NCBI GenBank assembly: GCA_902777125.1
Contig: CACYSQ010000015.1
Location: 1 to 49,044, forward strand
Origin: Ruminococcus flavefaciens
GTDB lineage: Bacteria; Bacillota; Clostridia; Oscillospirales; Ruminococcaceae
DNA length: 49,044 nt
Direction: 5' to 3'
A program made the position numbers and the translations under genes. Shown one piece after another: positions 1-9,217 of the stretch. A model generated the notes under the pieces. It saw only the letters and a list, made by a program, of their open reading frames with translations. It was not told the DNA's origin and ran no database searches. How positions within the stretch are numbered: the stretch's first letter is position 1; each line of letters opens with the position of its first letter.

Positions 1-141
1 TGCTAATATGCAGATAAGACCGACTGCTTTCACAATCGGTCTCATCATATACTCTTTTATTGCACTATTTTTCGTTTACACAGAATTTGGGATTGACTCA
101 ATGCAGACGTTTTTTTATTTGTTACGGCGAAATCATATGAG

Positions 142-174
142 AAAAAGACTGAGTAACTGCAATGTTACCCAGCC
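142..174 (-). terminator. Intrinsic terminator after the WG-repeat lipase gene
   Basis: On the minus strand an 11-bp stem (GGCTGGGTAAC pairing with GTTACTCAGTC, two G-U pairs) with a 6-nt loop is followed by five U residues. It lies about 30 nt past the stop of the lipase gene. A T-run also follows on the plus strand (175-180), so it may also end whatever transcript enters from the left edge. Nothing else recognisable was seen in bases 1-140. Confidence 0.8.
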
Positions 175-206
175 TTTTTTAACCAAATAATTGCCTGCTC
201 GCCGCC

Positions 207-2963
207 TTATCGGAGAGCATTGTGTCTGTTCTTTTTTCGTTTCGCTATCACCAACAACAGTATTATCGTGGACAGCAATAACGCTAAAACTGCAATGAGA
301 ACTATCACGAGGACTTTCGGGATCCCCTTATTATCCGACTTGTCAGCGTTCTCTCCTACGACGCTTATCACGTTACCGCTTGCATCTATGATGTGTACTC
401 TTTGCTCAGAAACATCTTTCTTTGCGGCAACTGAAAACAGCTTCCCTTTTTCAAGGGGGATATCGTTGTATTCGTAGAGCTCACCCGCGGTCTCTCCGTT
501 CATTTTTACCTCTTGGAATTTCACGTTCATGCTGCCGCTGTCATATGCTGTGACTCTGACCTCAAAATCCTCATCTTTTGGCAGTGCAAAGGATTTCCCT
601 CCGTTTTCGTCAACGAACATCGGGATAAGGGTGTTCTCCTCATCTATTTCCTCATTACTTATCCTGCCGATAAGCTTATCCTTGTAGTAGACCTCCACAT
701 CAACAGGACATTCATATTCTTCCACCACCCAGTTTTCACCGCTCTCGCTGAATTCGCTCCTTTTAACGCCTTCAACATAGCGTCCAAAAGCATGATCATT
801 TAACAGGTTTCCGGTTTCTGTCACTATGCCATCGAAAATCCAGTAGCCATTATAATGCTCGTCCTCAACTTTAAACTGTCTGCAATTACCGAATTTGACG
901 TATCCGAAAGGTACAGATGTGACGAAATCGTCCTTGTTAAGCACATTAAAGATATTCCGGGCATAATTCAATGTGTCCTCGCTGTAATAGGTAACTACAT
1001 TAGGCGTAGCATAGGTGTAGGTGTAGATATCATCTTCCGTCACAAGATCGCCAAATGCTCCGCGATTCGCTGCATAGCCGCATATATTGGCACAGGCTGC
1101 ACCAAGACTGTGACCTGTGAAAAGGAATTTGACCTGCTTGCCTGTACCTTTTATGTAGTCTCCATATGTTTCCAAATAAAAATACCAGCACAAAAGCACT
1201 TTTTCGTAGAACGAACCAAAACCTTTATGAAGTGAAAGAGTTGTTATTTTATTACCGCTGCTGTCATAAATGTCAAATTCGCTTGAAATAAAATCTAAAT
1301 CTTTCCAAATATCATCTGAATGCCACATAGCGGTTCCTCTGATCGAAAATGCAACTAGAATAGTATCATCAAATTCCTTTGTCGCGATTGAAAATGCGTC
1401 TGTATCGTCTTCGTATTCGTGAAAATCCAGATTACCGAAAGGAATTAGATCTTGCATCTTTTTTTTCAGCTTTTCCTTATCATATTTATACTCTTCCGGG
1501 CAACCAGAATAGCTGAACAACATTTTATTATCAAAGCCGAGCGTATCATATGCGTCCATGATGTAGTAGCCTTTATGCACGCCGTTTGAGACCGGAATGC
1601 CGTTTTTGTCGTTCTTTGACTTCTCTCCGTGTCCGTCATCATCATAAGCCGCCATACTGAGGGCTACTGCAAGAGTTGATATATCCTTATGATAAACTGT
1701 ATTATCCTGTCCGAACATCTCCTCGGTACAGAGAACGTCCTCAACGATACCGCCGCTGTAATCTATCCTGCAAGGTTTTTTCTTTTGGTTTTCCGGAGCT
1801 TTATTCCCGCCCTTTTTGAGCAGCTCGATCACTCCCCATTTTCCGTTTCTCTTTACCCATGCAAGGCCGTTATGGACGGGACGGATATCTTCAAACTCGT
1901 CAAACTCCACCAGAACATTTCCGTTCAGGTCGATGTAGCCGCATGAGACGTTTTTCTTTGCCGCTATAACACCTTCTGTCGGAACGAACGGTGCGGGAAC
2001 AAAAAATTCCTTTTTAAAGCTTTCCCAGTCTTCTCCATAATACATTACAGATACCGGTTCCCACGCGTATGAATAGTAGTAATTATCTTCAAAAGCCTCA
2101 AGATCCTCCGCGACCTTATTGCCCTCATTGTCAAAGACTATCCACTTTTCATTATCCTTGGAAAATGCAAAATAAATATTATCGTAAGAAGCACCACCCT
2201 CACCATCGGGGGATTTATTAGAATATGCGTATTTATACTCCGGTTCCACAAGCAATCTGTCAGGATAAGCAAGTCCGAAATCAGACGAGACAAGCTCAGA
2301 ATCCCCTATGCCTGTGAAGTTTTTCATAGGCTCATGCGTTTCAAACCTTCTGCTGCTATATGCTTTCAGTGAATATGTGCTTGGCTGCACAATGTGTGCT
2401 TCATTTCCACTGTTTTCCTTATTAGACCACTCAGAATAAGACCAGTCCCCGCCAATATCAGAAATCACACGATAACCCTTGTTATCCACTGTACTCCATA
2501 AAAAACTATGAATATACGGTCCCCCTATCGGAGGATGTCCGCTGCCGCCCCAATTATAACCGTCAACGATCTTGTCTATACAATCAGTATCTCTCGAAAT
2601 AGGCACATCTTTGCCGCTTTTTGTATCATAAACTGCTCTGAAGCTATCCAGCCCATAACGATTTGCATTGCAGCCGTCATAGATCGGTTCAACAACTATA
2701 TTTCCGTCATGATCAATGAAGCCGTACTTTCCGTCCTTTTCGATATATACATAATTATGGAAAGATTCGTTATCGAAAGCATAGTCGCCGACAAGTATGT
2801 TATCCGCTTCGATCACCGGCTCTAAATGCCACTGATAGCCCATATCCTGCGGGACCCTTGCCGGCTTCGCATTTACTACCGCCGTATTCTGCAAAATACC
2901 GCTGCCCGATAACAGCACTCCGCTTAAAATGCTGCAAATAGTTCTGAGCATTCCATTTTTCAT
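207..2963 (-). CDS. Surface-anchored WG-repeat protein with class 3 lipase domain
   Basis: A 918-residue predicted cell-surface hydrolase. The start at 2963 was chosen because a GGGGTGG ribosome binding site precedes ATG; the open frame continues 29 codons upstream without a better site. A signal peptide occupies about residues 1-32. WG-type repeats follow (YGFIDHDGNIVVEPIYDG near residue 80; CGYIDLNGNVLVEF and KRNGKWGVIEL near 340-380). The C-terminal half carries a lipase-3 fold: the nucleophile elbow GHSLGA has Ser619, NKDDFVTSVP supplies a likely acid, and NDHAFGRY a likely His. A hydrophobic span followed by KRKKNRH at the C-terminus would anchor it with the bulk outside. It is monocistronic, with its own promoter and terminator. 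Lipase family membership is reasonably clear; substrate is unknown, and the WG repeats may bind the cell envelope or host material. Confidence 0.8.
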   Translation of the reverse strand: MKNGMLRTICSILSGVLLSGSGILQNTAVVNAKPARVPQDMGYQWHLEPVIEADNILVGDYAFDNESFHNYVYIEKDGKYGFIDHDGNIVVEPIYDGCNANRYGLDSFRAVYDTKSGKDVPISRDTDCIDKIVDGYNWGGSGHPPIGGPYIHSFLWSTVDNKGYRVISDIGGDWSYSEWSNKENSGNEAHIVQPSTYSLKAYSSRRFETHEPMKNFTGIGDSELVSSDFGLAYPDRLLVEPEYKYAYSNKSPDGEGGASYDNIYFAFSKDNEKWIVFDNEGNKVAEDLEAFEDNYYYSYAWEPVSVMYYGEDWESFKKEFFVPAPFVPTEGVIAAKKNVSCGYIDLNGNVLVEFDEFEDIRPVHNGLAWVKRNGKWGVIELLKKGGNKAPENQKKKPCRIDYSGGIVEDVLCTEEMFGQDNTVYHKDISTLAVALSMAAYDDDGHGEKSKNDKNGIPVSNGVHKGYYIMDAYDTLGFDNKMLFSYSGCPEEYKYDKEKLKKKMQDLIPFGNLDFHEYEDDTDAFSIATKEFDDTILVAFSIRGTAMWHSDDIWKDLDFISSEFDIYDSSGNKITTLSLHKGFGSFYEKVLLCWYFYLETYGDYIKGTGKQVKFLFTGHSLGAACANICGYAANRGAFGDLVTEDDIYTYTYATPNVVTYYSEDTLNYARNIFNVLNKDDFVTSVPFGYVKFGNCRQFKVEDEHYNGYWIFDGIVTETGNLLNDHAFGRYVEGVKRSEFSESGENWVVEEYECPVDVEVYYKDKLIGRISNEEIDEENTLIPMFVDENGGKSFALPKDEDFEVRVTAYDSGSMNVKFQEVKMNGETAGELYEYNDIPLEKGKLFSVAAKKDVSEQRVHIIDASGNVISVVGENADKSDNKGIPKVLVIVLIAVLALLLSTIILLLVIAKRKKNRHNALR

Positions 2964-3026
2964 ACTACCACCCCTGAGTTTGCTCTTGTTGCAGTATTGA
3001 ACGACTTCTGCAAAAATCTTTGTTAT

Positions 3027-3055
3027 ATTATACCATATTTTACAGTGCATTTCAA
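3027..3055 (-). promoter_or_regulatory. Sigma-A type promoter for the lipase gene
   Basis: Read on the minus strand: TTGAAA, 17-nt spacer, TATAAT. The leader to the chosen ATG is about 55 nt. It faces away from the promoter at 3128-3156, making a divergent promoter region of about 130 bp. Confidence 0.75.
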
Positions 3056-3127
3056 TGGTTTTGCAACATTTTCGACATAGGGTATCGCAGCGCCGCAGGC
3101 GGAATTGTTAACAATCCGCATTATTTC

Positions 3128-3156
3128 TTGACATATAGCGGCGGCTGTGCTAAAAT
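3128..3156 (+). promoter_or_regulatory. Sigma-A type promoter for the first sulfatase-fold gene
   Basis: TTGACA, 17-nt spacer, TAAAAT. The 13 bases ending at the -10 (GCTGTGCTAAAAT) are identical to those of the promoter at 6992-7020 in front of the third paralogue, which suggests that promoter and gene were duplicated together. Confidence 0.8.
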
Positions 3157-3194
3157 GTAATATGCAATGATTTTTGACTGAAAAGAGGGTAATA

Positions 3195-5045
3195 ATGGAA
3201 AATACTGAAAAAACAACCGTCCAGGAGGCTGCTGCCGCCGCTGAACCTGCAAAGGAGAAAAAAACTCCCGGAAAAGACGGAAAAAACAAGCCTTACAGCA
3301 GATTTAACAAGAAGAACGAGCTCTCGATAATACTGCTCAGTATCTCGGTGTGCTTCACGGTATTCTTCTTCTCGCCTGTGGACATTTTCCTCGGCAATCA
3401 GCGTGAATTCGTCGTTGATTTCAAGCATATCGCGATACCGCTCCTGCTCACGGCTCTTGCTGCATCAGCGGTCCTCATAGGCTTCCTCAACCTCCTGCTG
3501 CTCATCAAGGAATGGCTCTGTCAGGGCTTTTCGAGGCTTATCCTCGGCTTCCTGCTCGCGATATACATTCAATCGCTCTTCCTGAACAGCAAGATGACCT
3601 CGCTGACCGGTGACGATGCAAAGTACACCGACAATATGACCTCGGTGATGATAAACATTTTTGTCCTCAGCGTTATTTTCTTCCTTCCGCTTGCGCTGTA
3701 CATAATCGCAAAGGCAAGGCCCAAAAACAAGATCCTCAATGCCGGAAAGGGCGCTGTTCTGCCTTATCTCGCCGGACTCATCTTCGTTATGCAGTTCGTT
3801 GGCGTAGGCACCTCGATACTCCGTGCTGATTTCAAAAAGTACAACAGGAGCTATACACGCTACCTCTCCTATGAGCCATCGATGTCCCTTTCAAAGGAGG
3901 GCAACGTCGTCGTTTTCCTGACCGACCGTCTCGACAGCCTCTGGATGGACGAGGTCATTGACCGCTACCCCGATGTCAAGGACTATTTCGACGGCTTCAC
4001 GTTCTATCAGAACAACATCTCCCATAACACAAACACTTTCCCGTCCGTTCCGCAGATGCTCACGAATTACCGCTACAAGGGAACTGAGTGGGCTGACTAC
4101 ACGAGCAAGGCCTGGGAGGGCGAAACTGTTCCGAAGGTACTCACCGAGAACGGCTACAATGTAAACCTCCTCATCGACAGCCTCACGACCTACAGCACGG
4201 TCAACCAGCTCGAGGGACAGTGCTACAACATCAAGGACTGCGATTCTGACGATATCAAGTTCAACTACCTCGGCGACGGCGGTATTATCCCGACAATGAC
4301 GCAGATCTCACTCTCGAGACTTTCTCCCTATGCGATGAAGAGCTACTTCACGCTCGGTCTCGGTTCGAACCTCTCCTCGAAGTTCATCGAGTACAAGAAC
4401 GATTACCCGGACATAATGCCTATGGCTATAGGTGTTTCCTCCGATATCGACTACTACAACTACCTCCGCAGGAACAAGCTCAATGCGGACAGCGACGAAA
4501 AGACCTTTACCTTCGTTCACCTCAACTGCTCGCATGGTTCTTCCCCTGAGACAGTCAACCTCTACGACACACACGAAAAGGTCGATATCTATTCGACTAC
4601 TCGCGGCGGCTTCCAGATACTCTTTGAATACTTCAACCAGATGAAGAAGCTCGGCGTTTACGACAACACCACGATAATCGTTCTCGGCGACCACGGCAGA
4701 GCACCTGCTGAGATCGAGATAGACGATGAGCCCGGTCTCACAAGTGCTATCACTACAGCTCTCCTTGTAAAGCCTGCCGGCGAACGCGGTGAGCTGAAGC
4801 TCGACAGATATTCCGAGCTCTCCAATGACTTCTTCCCGGCGAGCGTCCTTGAATACGCCGGTATCGACCATTCCGCCTTCGGTCTTTCCTACAAGGACGT
4901 CATCGACGGCGACCTCCACCCCGACAGGTATATGCAGACCTTCGACTGGGGCGGCTACGGAAAGGTCATCTACAAGGCTTACTATAAGGTCACAGGCGAC
5001 GCAAGAGACTTCGACAACTGGGAGGAGCAGCCCTCTCACGAATAA
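3195..5045 (+). CDS. LTA synthase-like membrane sulfatase-fold protein 1
   Basis: A 616-residue membrane protein of the alkaline phosphatase/sulfatase superfamily, resembling lipoteichoic acid synthases and phosphoethanolamine transferases. The start is ATG at 3195 behind GAGGGT; a TTG 21 nt upstream is in frame but has no site. The N-terminus is hydrophilic and Ala/Lys-rich (about 40 residues), then about five membrane segments (residues 45-215), then an outside catalytic domain. Likely metal and catalytic residues are Asp244 in FLTDRLDS, nucleophile Thr281 in NTNTFPSVPQM, and Asp499-His500 in LGDHGRAP. The end carries GDARDFDNWE, shared by all three paralogues here. It is first in a cluster with a CDP-glycerol transferase fusion, so a role in making or modifying a glycerophosphate-type surface polymer is inferred. 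Hydrolase or transferase activity cannot be distinguished from sequence. Confidence 0.85.
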   Translation: MENTEKTTVQEAAAAAEPAKEKKTPGKDGKNKPYSRFNKKNELSIILLSISVCFTVFFFSPVDIFLGNQREFVVDFKHIAIPLLLTALAASAVLIGFLNLLLLIKEWLCQGFSRLILGFLLAIYIQSLFLNSKMTSLTGDDAKYTDNMTSVMINIFVLSVIFFLPLALYIIAKARPKNKILNAGKGAVLPYLAGLIFVMQFVGVGTSILRADFKKYNRSYTRYLSYEPSMSLSKEGNVVVFLTDRLDSLWMDEVIDRYPDVKDYFDGFTFYQNNISHNTNTFPSVPQMLTNYRYKGTEWADYTSKAWEGETVPKVLTENGYNVNLLIDSLTTYSTVNQLEGQCYNIKDCDSDDIKFNYLGDGGIIPTMTQISLSRLSPYAMKSYFTLGLGSNLSSKFIEYKNDYPDIMPMAIGVSSDIDYYNYLRRNKLNADSDEKTFTFVHLNCSHGSSPETVNLYDTHEKVDIYSTTRGGFQILFEYFNQMKKLGVYDNTTIIVLGDHGRAPAEIEIDDEPGLTSAITTALLVKPAGERGELKLDRYSELSNDFFPASVLEYAGIDHSAFGLSYKDVIDGDLHPDRYMQTFDWGGYGKVIYKAYYKVTGDARDFDNWEEQPSHE

Positions 5046-5058
5046 GGCGGTGCATTAA

Positions 5059-6816
5059 ATGAAACAGGTGAAAACAACGCAGAAAGCTATACTGGACGGG
5101 AAGCTTCCCTCCATAGCCGTACTCAGTGCGGCGCTGAGCTTTACTCTGCTGCTGTTTTCGCCTGTTCTTGTATATTTCGATGCCCCCGCCGCTTTCATGG
5201 TGGACCTGCGGCACATCTTTTTCCCCATGCTCGGTGCGGCGGCAATGGGTACGCTCATTTTCGGCGGACTTCTCTGCCTTGCACTCGTCATTCACAGGAA
5301 CGTCTACCTTGTGCTCTCGCGGTTTTTCCTCGGACTCCTCCTCGCTTTCACGGTACAGGGCTTCTTCCTGAACCGCGGAGAAGTCGTCCTGAAAGCAGAT
5401 GTTGACTACGGCAGCCACAGGACGGCGATAATGCTGGATACGGTGCTGTTCTGGACGATAGTTTTTCTTCCGCTGATACTTCTCGTGCTCGGACATTTCT
5501 TCCCCTCACGCAAACTCAGGACGGCTGCCGGGGAGGGGGCACTGATAGCGGCTTCGGCGGCGCTTTTCCTCATTCACGCCGGAACAGTTTCGGTCAGGAG
5601 CATGAGCACGGACGTCCGCAAATACAACGGCATTCAGAACTACTACCTCTCCTATGAGCCGACCATGTCCCTTGCGAAAAAGGGCAACGTCATAGTCTTC
5701 CTGACCGACCGTCTCGACAGCCTCTGGATGGACGATATGCTCGAAAAATACCCTGAGCTTTACGATGAATTCAGCGGCTTCACTTTCTATCAGAACACCC
5801 TCTCCACCGGCACGAGCACTTTCCCGACCGTTCCGCAGATGCTCACCAACAAGAACTATGACGGCGGCGAATGGTCTGACTACCTCACGGACGCATGGAA
5901 AGGGGACACTCTGCCCTCCATTCTCAAGGAAAACGGCTATGATGTGTACCTCCTGCCGGACAGGATAACCTGCCTGAGCAGTCCGGCACAGGTCATGGGA
6001 CAGTGCGACAATATCAGCCGCTACGAGGACGACACCAAGGTGAAGCGCCTCGGAAAGTACGGTATGTACCTCACGATGCTGCGGCTCTCGGCGGCGAGAA
6101 TGTCGCCCTACAGCCTCAAACACAGCCTCACCTACTGGCTGGGCGCGAATTTTTGCCGCGGCATGATAGCCGACCCCAAACGCGCGGAGGACTTCCTCCC
6201 GCAGCAGGCTTCCGTTGACCACGACCTCGGCTACTGCGACTACCTCCGGAAGCACGGTCTGAACGCGGATAATACCGCGCCGGTATTCAGCTTCGTCCAC
6301 CTCAACTGCGCCCACACGGTCTTTGACGGTATCGCGGAGCTCCACCACTATGAGGGCGATAACGACATCTACAAGACCATTCGCGGCGATCTCGAGATAC
6401 TCTCGGAGTATTTCCGGCAGATGAAGGAGCTCGGGATATACGACACATCGACCATAATCGTTCTCGGCGACCACGGCAGAGCACCGCGTGAGCTGAAAAA
6501 CAAGGGCGAGCTCGACAGCGCGATAACCTCCGCACTGCTGATAAAGCCTGCCGGTGCGGATAACGTGAAGCTTGGAAAGGACAGGGATTCGGAGCTTTCG
6601 CTTGCGTATTTCGCGGCAAGCATACTCGAATACGCCGGTATCGACCACAGTGGACTGGGACCTTCCTTCGCTGACGTTGTGAGGGACGATATCAGCGAGC
6701 CGAGGTATATCCGCGGCTGGGACTTCGCCGGCTACGGCTGCATGGTGAAGAAACGCGGCTACCGTGTCACCGGCGATGCGCGGGATTTCGGGAACTGGGA
6801 GCTGCTTGACGATTGA
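5059..6816 (+). CDS. LTA synthase-like membrane sulfatase-fold protein 2
   Basis: A 585-residue paralogue of the preceding protein, starting 13 nt after its stop behind a GGCGGT site and surely co-transcribed with it. About five membrane segments lie in residues 15-190, followed by the outside catalytic domain. The signature residues are kept: FLTDRLDSLWMDD, GTSTFPTVPQM with the candidate Thr nucleophile, and LGDHGRAP with Asp-His. The region after the FxHLN motif differs from copy 1 (CAHTVFDG against CSHGSSPE), so substrate handling may differ. The cytoplasmic N-terminal extension is shorter than in copies 1 and 3. Two terminator-like hairpins follow, separating it from the third copy. Superfamily assignment is firm; a role in surface polymer assembly is inferred from the neighbours. 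Confidence 0.85.
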   Translation: MKQVKTTQKAILDGKLPSIAVLSAALSFTLLLFSPVLVYFDAPAAFMVDLRHIFFPMLGAAAMGTLIFGGLLCLALVIHRNVYLVLSRFFLGLLLAFTVQGFFLNRGEVVLKADVDYGSHRTAIMLDTVLFWTIVFLPLILLVLGHFFPSRKLRTAAGEGALIAASAALFLIHAGTVSVRSMSTDVRKYNGIQNYYLSYEPTMSLAKKGNVIVFLTDRLDSLWMDDMLEKYPELYDEFSGFTFYQNTLSTGTSTFPTVPQMLTNKNYDGGEWSDYLTDAWKGDTLPSILKENGYDVYLLPDRITCLSSPAQVMGQCDNISRYEDDTKVKRLGKYGMYLTMLRLSAARMSPYSLKHSLTYWLGANFCRGMIADPKRAEDFLPQQASVDHDLGYCDYLRKHGLNADNTAPVFSFVHLNCAHTVFDGIAELHHYEGDNDIYKTIRGDLEILSEYFRQMKELGIYDTSTIIVLGDHGRAPRELKNKGELDSAITSALLIKPAGADNVKLGKDRDSELSLAYFAASILEYAGIDHSGLGPSFADVVRDDISEPRYIRGWDFAGYGCMVKKRGYRVTGDARDFGNWELLDD

Positions 6817-6824
6817 TACGTGCA

Positions 6825-6853
6825 GGAACGGCGCTCTCGCCGTTCCGATTTTT
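6825..6853 (+). terminator. Intrinsic terminator after sulfatase-fold gene 2
   Basis: Perfect 9-bp stem GGAACGGCG / CGCCGTTCC with a CTCT loop, followed by GATTTTT, starting 9 nt after the stop codon. Confidence 0.8.
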
Positions 6854-6931
6854 CGCACAGGAACTCCTGCAAACGAGGGACGCCGGGGGCGGTGTTCACT
6901 ACAGAGCAGTGCGGTTAATACTACTTTCTGC

Positions 6932-6960
6932 AAAAAGGCGCGATTTTACGCGCTTTTTTT
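6932..6960 (+). terminator. Second terminator hairpin before sulfatase-fold gene 3
   Basis: Stem GCGCG / CGCGC with an ATTTTA loop, extended by A-U pairs and followed by seven T residues. Together with the hairpin at 6825-6853 it makes a tandem terminator that insulates the downstream promoter. Confidence 0.65.
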
Positions 6961-6991
6961 GTTATAATTGCTCAATTTGCTCGTCCGTTCC

Positions 6992-7020
6992 TTGACATTG
7001 TGAAACTGCTGTGCTAAAAT
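6992..7020 (+). promoter_or_regulatory. Sigma-A type promoter for the third sulfatase-fold gene and the insertase fusion
   Basis: TTGACA, 17-nt spacer, TAAAAT. It shares GCTGTGCTAAAAT with the promoter at 3128-3156. It should drive the three genes down to the terminator at 11259-11291. Confidence 0.8.
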
Positions 7021-7075
7021 AATATAGTGTGCGGCAAATGCACACACCTGATATTTTTTTGTCAGGAGTGATAGG

Positions 7076-8914
7076 ATGGATACAGAAACTGCCAAAGTCA
7101 AAAAGGACGCCGGTCCTGCCGGAAAAACTAAGGAAAAACCGCTCAGGAAGCGTGAGCCCATGACACTCCGCAGCGTTATTGCGGCGGCTGTGCTGAGCTT
7201 TGCACTGAGCTTTGCGATATTCGTTCTGTCTCCGCTTTATGTGATAGGCGATAATCAGGAGCTTTTCCCCATGCCTGCCGGTGAGATACTTCTCCCGGTC
7301 ATGCTCGCAGGTCTTGCGAACGCGGTCCTGCTCGGCGGAGTGCTCCTCCTGCTCAGAAAATTCCTCCCACGCGTCTATTCCGTGATATCACGGCTCCTCG
7401 CAGGTCTGCTCATCGCCTTCTTCATGCAGGCGGTGTTCTTCAACCCGGACAGCACGGTCATGACGGGCTACAGAACGTCATACTCCGAGCTGAAAGCCGC
7501 AACGATTGCGGGTACCCTTGCCTATCTGGTGATAGTGCTTCTCCCGCTGATACTCCATATCATCGCGGTTAAGAAGCCTCTGAAAAAGCGTCTCGGCATT
7601 GCCGACAGGAACGCGGTGCTTTACATATCGGCTGCCGCCCTCGCAGTACAGCTCGGCTGGGCTGGCATAAAGGCGCTGAGGACTGACCTCAGCAAATACG
7701 ATGAAAGATACTACGGCTACCTTTCCTACAGTCAGGCGATGTCCCTTTCGGATAAGGGCAACATCGTGGTGTTCCTCTCGGACCGTCTCGACGGCGACTA
7801 CATGGACGCCATGCTCGAAAAATACCCCGAGCTAAACGATAAATTCAGCGGCTTTACCTATTATCAGAACAATGTCTCGCACAGCACCAATACCTTCCCC
7901 TCGGTCGCACAGATGCTCACGGGCGAACAGTACGACGGCGGCGAATGGTACGGCTACATGAAAAAGGCTTGGGACGGCGACAGCTTTCCGGAACAGCTCA
8001 AAGCGAACGGCTATGACATAAACCTTATCCCCGATACCATTACGACGGTCGAGATGCCGCGCATGATGAGCGGTTTCTGCGACAATATAGGCTTCTACGA
8101 CAGCTCGGAGGCTAAGCCCAATTACTTCGGGGAGTACGGCGTTATCCACGGGACCGCCAAGCTCTCGTTCGCAAGGCTCCTCCCCGGCATACTAAAGGGC
8201 TCGGCCGCCTGCGGTCTCGGAACTTATCCCGGAAGACAGTACCTTATCCCCGATGAGATGCCGGAGGACAAGATAGTCCCCAAGCTCAAGCCCTTCACCG
8301 ACCTGCGCTATTTCGATTACCTCAAAGCGCACGGTCTTGACGCTGACCATGAGAACAAGACCTTCTCGTTCATTCATCTCAGCGCTTCGCACAACCTTTC
8401 GTCCGACCTTGCAGAGCTCTATGAGCCTGTTGACGGCGAGGCTGACGTCTACGAGACCACTCGCGGCGATTTCGAGATACTTTTCTACTACTTCGACGAG
8501 ATGAAGCGTCTCGGCATCTGGGACAACTCCACGGTCATAATCCTCGGCGATCACGGCAGACCGCCAAATGAGACTGACGGCGTTTTCAACCTCAAGCTGA
8601 AAAGCGCTATCACCACAGCCCTGCTGATAAAGCCTGCCGGTTCGGGAAGCGAGCCCATTGCCTTTGACAGGTACTCGGAGCTTTCCAACGACTATTTCGG
8701 CGCAAGTGTGCTGGAATTTGCCGGCATCGACCACAGCGGCTGCGGTCTCTCTTACAATGACGTCATCGAAAATGACCTCCACCCCGAAAGATACCTGCAG
8801 TCAGTAAAATTCCTCAATTACGGCGCACTCAAATACACTGCGCGGTACAGGATAACCGGCGATGCCCGCGATTTCGACAACTGGGAGCTTCTGCCGGAGC
8901 ACGAAAACGAATGA
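7076..8914 (+). CDS. LTA synthase-like membrane sulfatase-fold protein 3
   Basis: A 612-residue third paralogue. The ATG follows AGGAGTGATAGG. A basic cytoplasmic tail (about 40 residues) is followed by about five membrane segments (45-215) and the outside sulfatase-fold domain. Active-site signatures: VVFLSDRLDGDYMD, where Ser replaces the Thr before the metal Asp and GDY replaces the SLW of the other copies; STNTFPSVAQM with the candidate Thr nucleophile; and LGDHGRPP with Asp-His. The C-terminal GDARDFDNWE motif is kept. It is the copy directly upstream of the small membrane protein and the YidC-glycerophosphotransferase fusion and shares their transcript. The exact polymer or lipid substrate is unknown. 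Confidence 0.85.
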   Translation: MDTETAKVKKDAGPAGKTKEKPLRKREPMTLRSVIAAAVLSFALSFAIFVLSPLYVIGDNQELFPMPAGEILLPVMLAGLANAVLLGGVLLLLRKFLPRVYSVISRLLAGLLIAFFMQAVFFNPDSTVMTGYRTSYSELKAATIAGTLAYLVIVLLPLILHIIAVKKPLKKRLGIADRNAVLYISAAALAVQLGWAGIKALRTDLSKYDERYYGYLSYSQAMSLSDKGNIVVFLSDRLDGDYMDAMLEKYPELNDKFSGFTYYQNNVSHSTNTFPSVAQMLTGEQYDGGEWYGYMKKAWDGDSFPEQLKANGYDINLIPDTITTVEMPRMMSGFCDNIGFYDSSEAKPNYFGEYGVIHGTAKLSFARLLPGILKGSAACGLGTYPGRQYLIPDEMPEDKIVPKLKPFTDLRYFDYLKAHGLDADHENKTFSFIHLSASHNLSSDLAELYEPVDGEADVYETTRGDFEILFYYFDEMKRLGIWDNSTVIILGDHGRPPNETDGVFNLKLKSAITTALLIKPAGSGSEPIAFDRYSELSNDYFGASVLEFAGIDHSGCGLSYNDVIENDLHPERYLQSVKFLNYGALKYTARYRITGDARDFDNWELLPEHENE

Positions 8915-8957
8915 TACCGGAAATACCGGTACGGATAGAAAAAAGGAGAATATGGAT

Positions 8958-9203
8958 ATGTTAACTTCAAATGCTGCTATGTACATCGACCCTGCGACCA
9001 CAAGCTATATCATCGAGATAGGTGCTGGTATACTCATCGCTCTCGGTACCTTCTTCGGTATTTTCTGGAGCAAGATCAGACGCGCCTTCAAGAAGAAGGA
9101 GGAAGAGGTCGAGGCTATCGACGCCGCTGAGATAAACGCTCTCCACGACGGAGAAAAGGACGTTATCACTGCCGATGACCTCCTCGAAGACGACAAGGAC
9201 TGA
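8958..9203 (+). CDS. Small single-span membrane protein of the envelope cluster
   Basis: An 81-residue protein. The ATG at 8958 lies 9 nt after GGAG, while an in-frame ATG at 8952 is only 3 nt away, so 8958 is preferred. It starts with a short outside segment containing MYIDPATTSYI, then one membrane span (about residues 15-38), a basic patch KIRRAFKKKEEE, and an acidic tail ending in DDLLEDDKD. Similar small proteins with an N-terminal YIDP motif occur, as far as I recall, beside surface polysaccharide and sulfatase-type genes in Firmicutes. It sits 14 nt before the insertase fusion and probably acts with it, perhaps as an assembly or localisation subunit. This role is inference from position only. 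Confidence 0.75.
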   Translation: MLTSNAAMYIDPATTSYIIEIGAGILIALGTFFGIFWSKIRRAFKKKEEEVEAIDAAEINALHDGEKDVITADDLLEDDKD

Positions 9204-9217
9204 TCGGGAGATAGCAT

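Noticed and set aside
8-190. A 60-codon frame at the left edge
   Set aside because: It has no ribosome site and runs through the terminator hairpin at 142-174.
5506-6933. A 475-codon open frame opposite sulfatase-fold gene 2
   Set aside because: Antisense shadow; the plus-strand frame has all family motifs.
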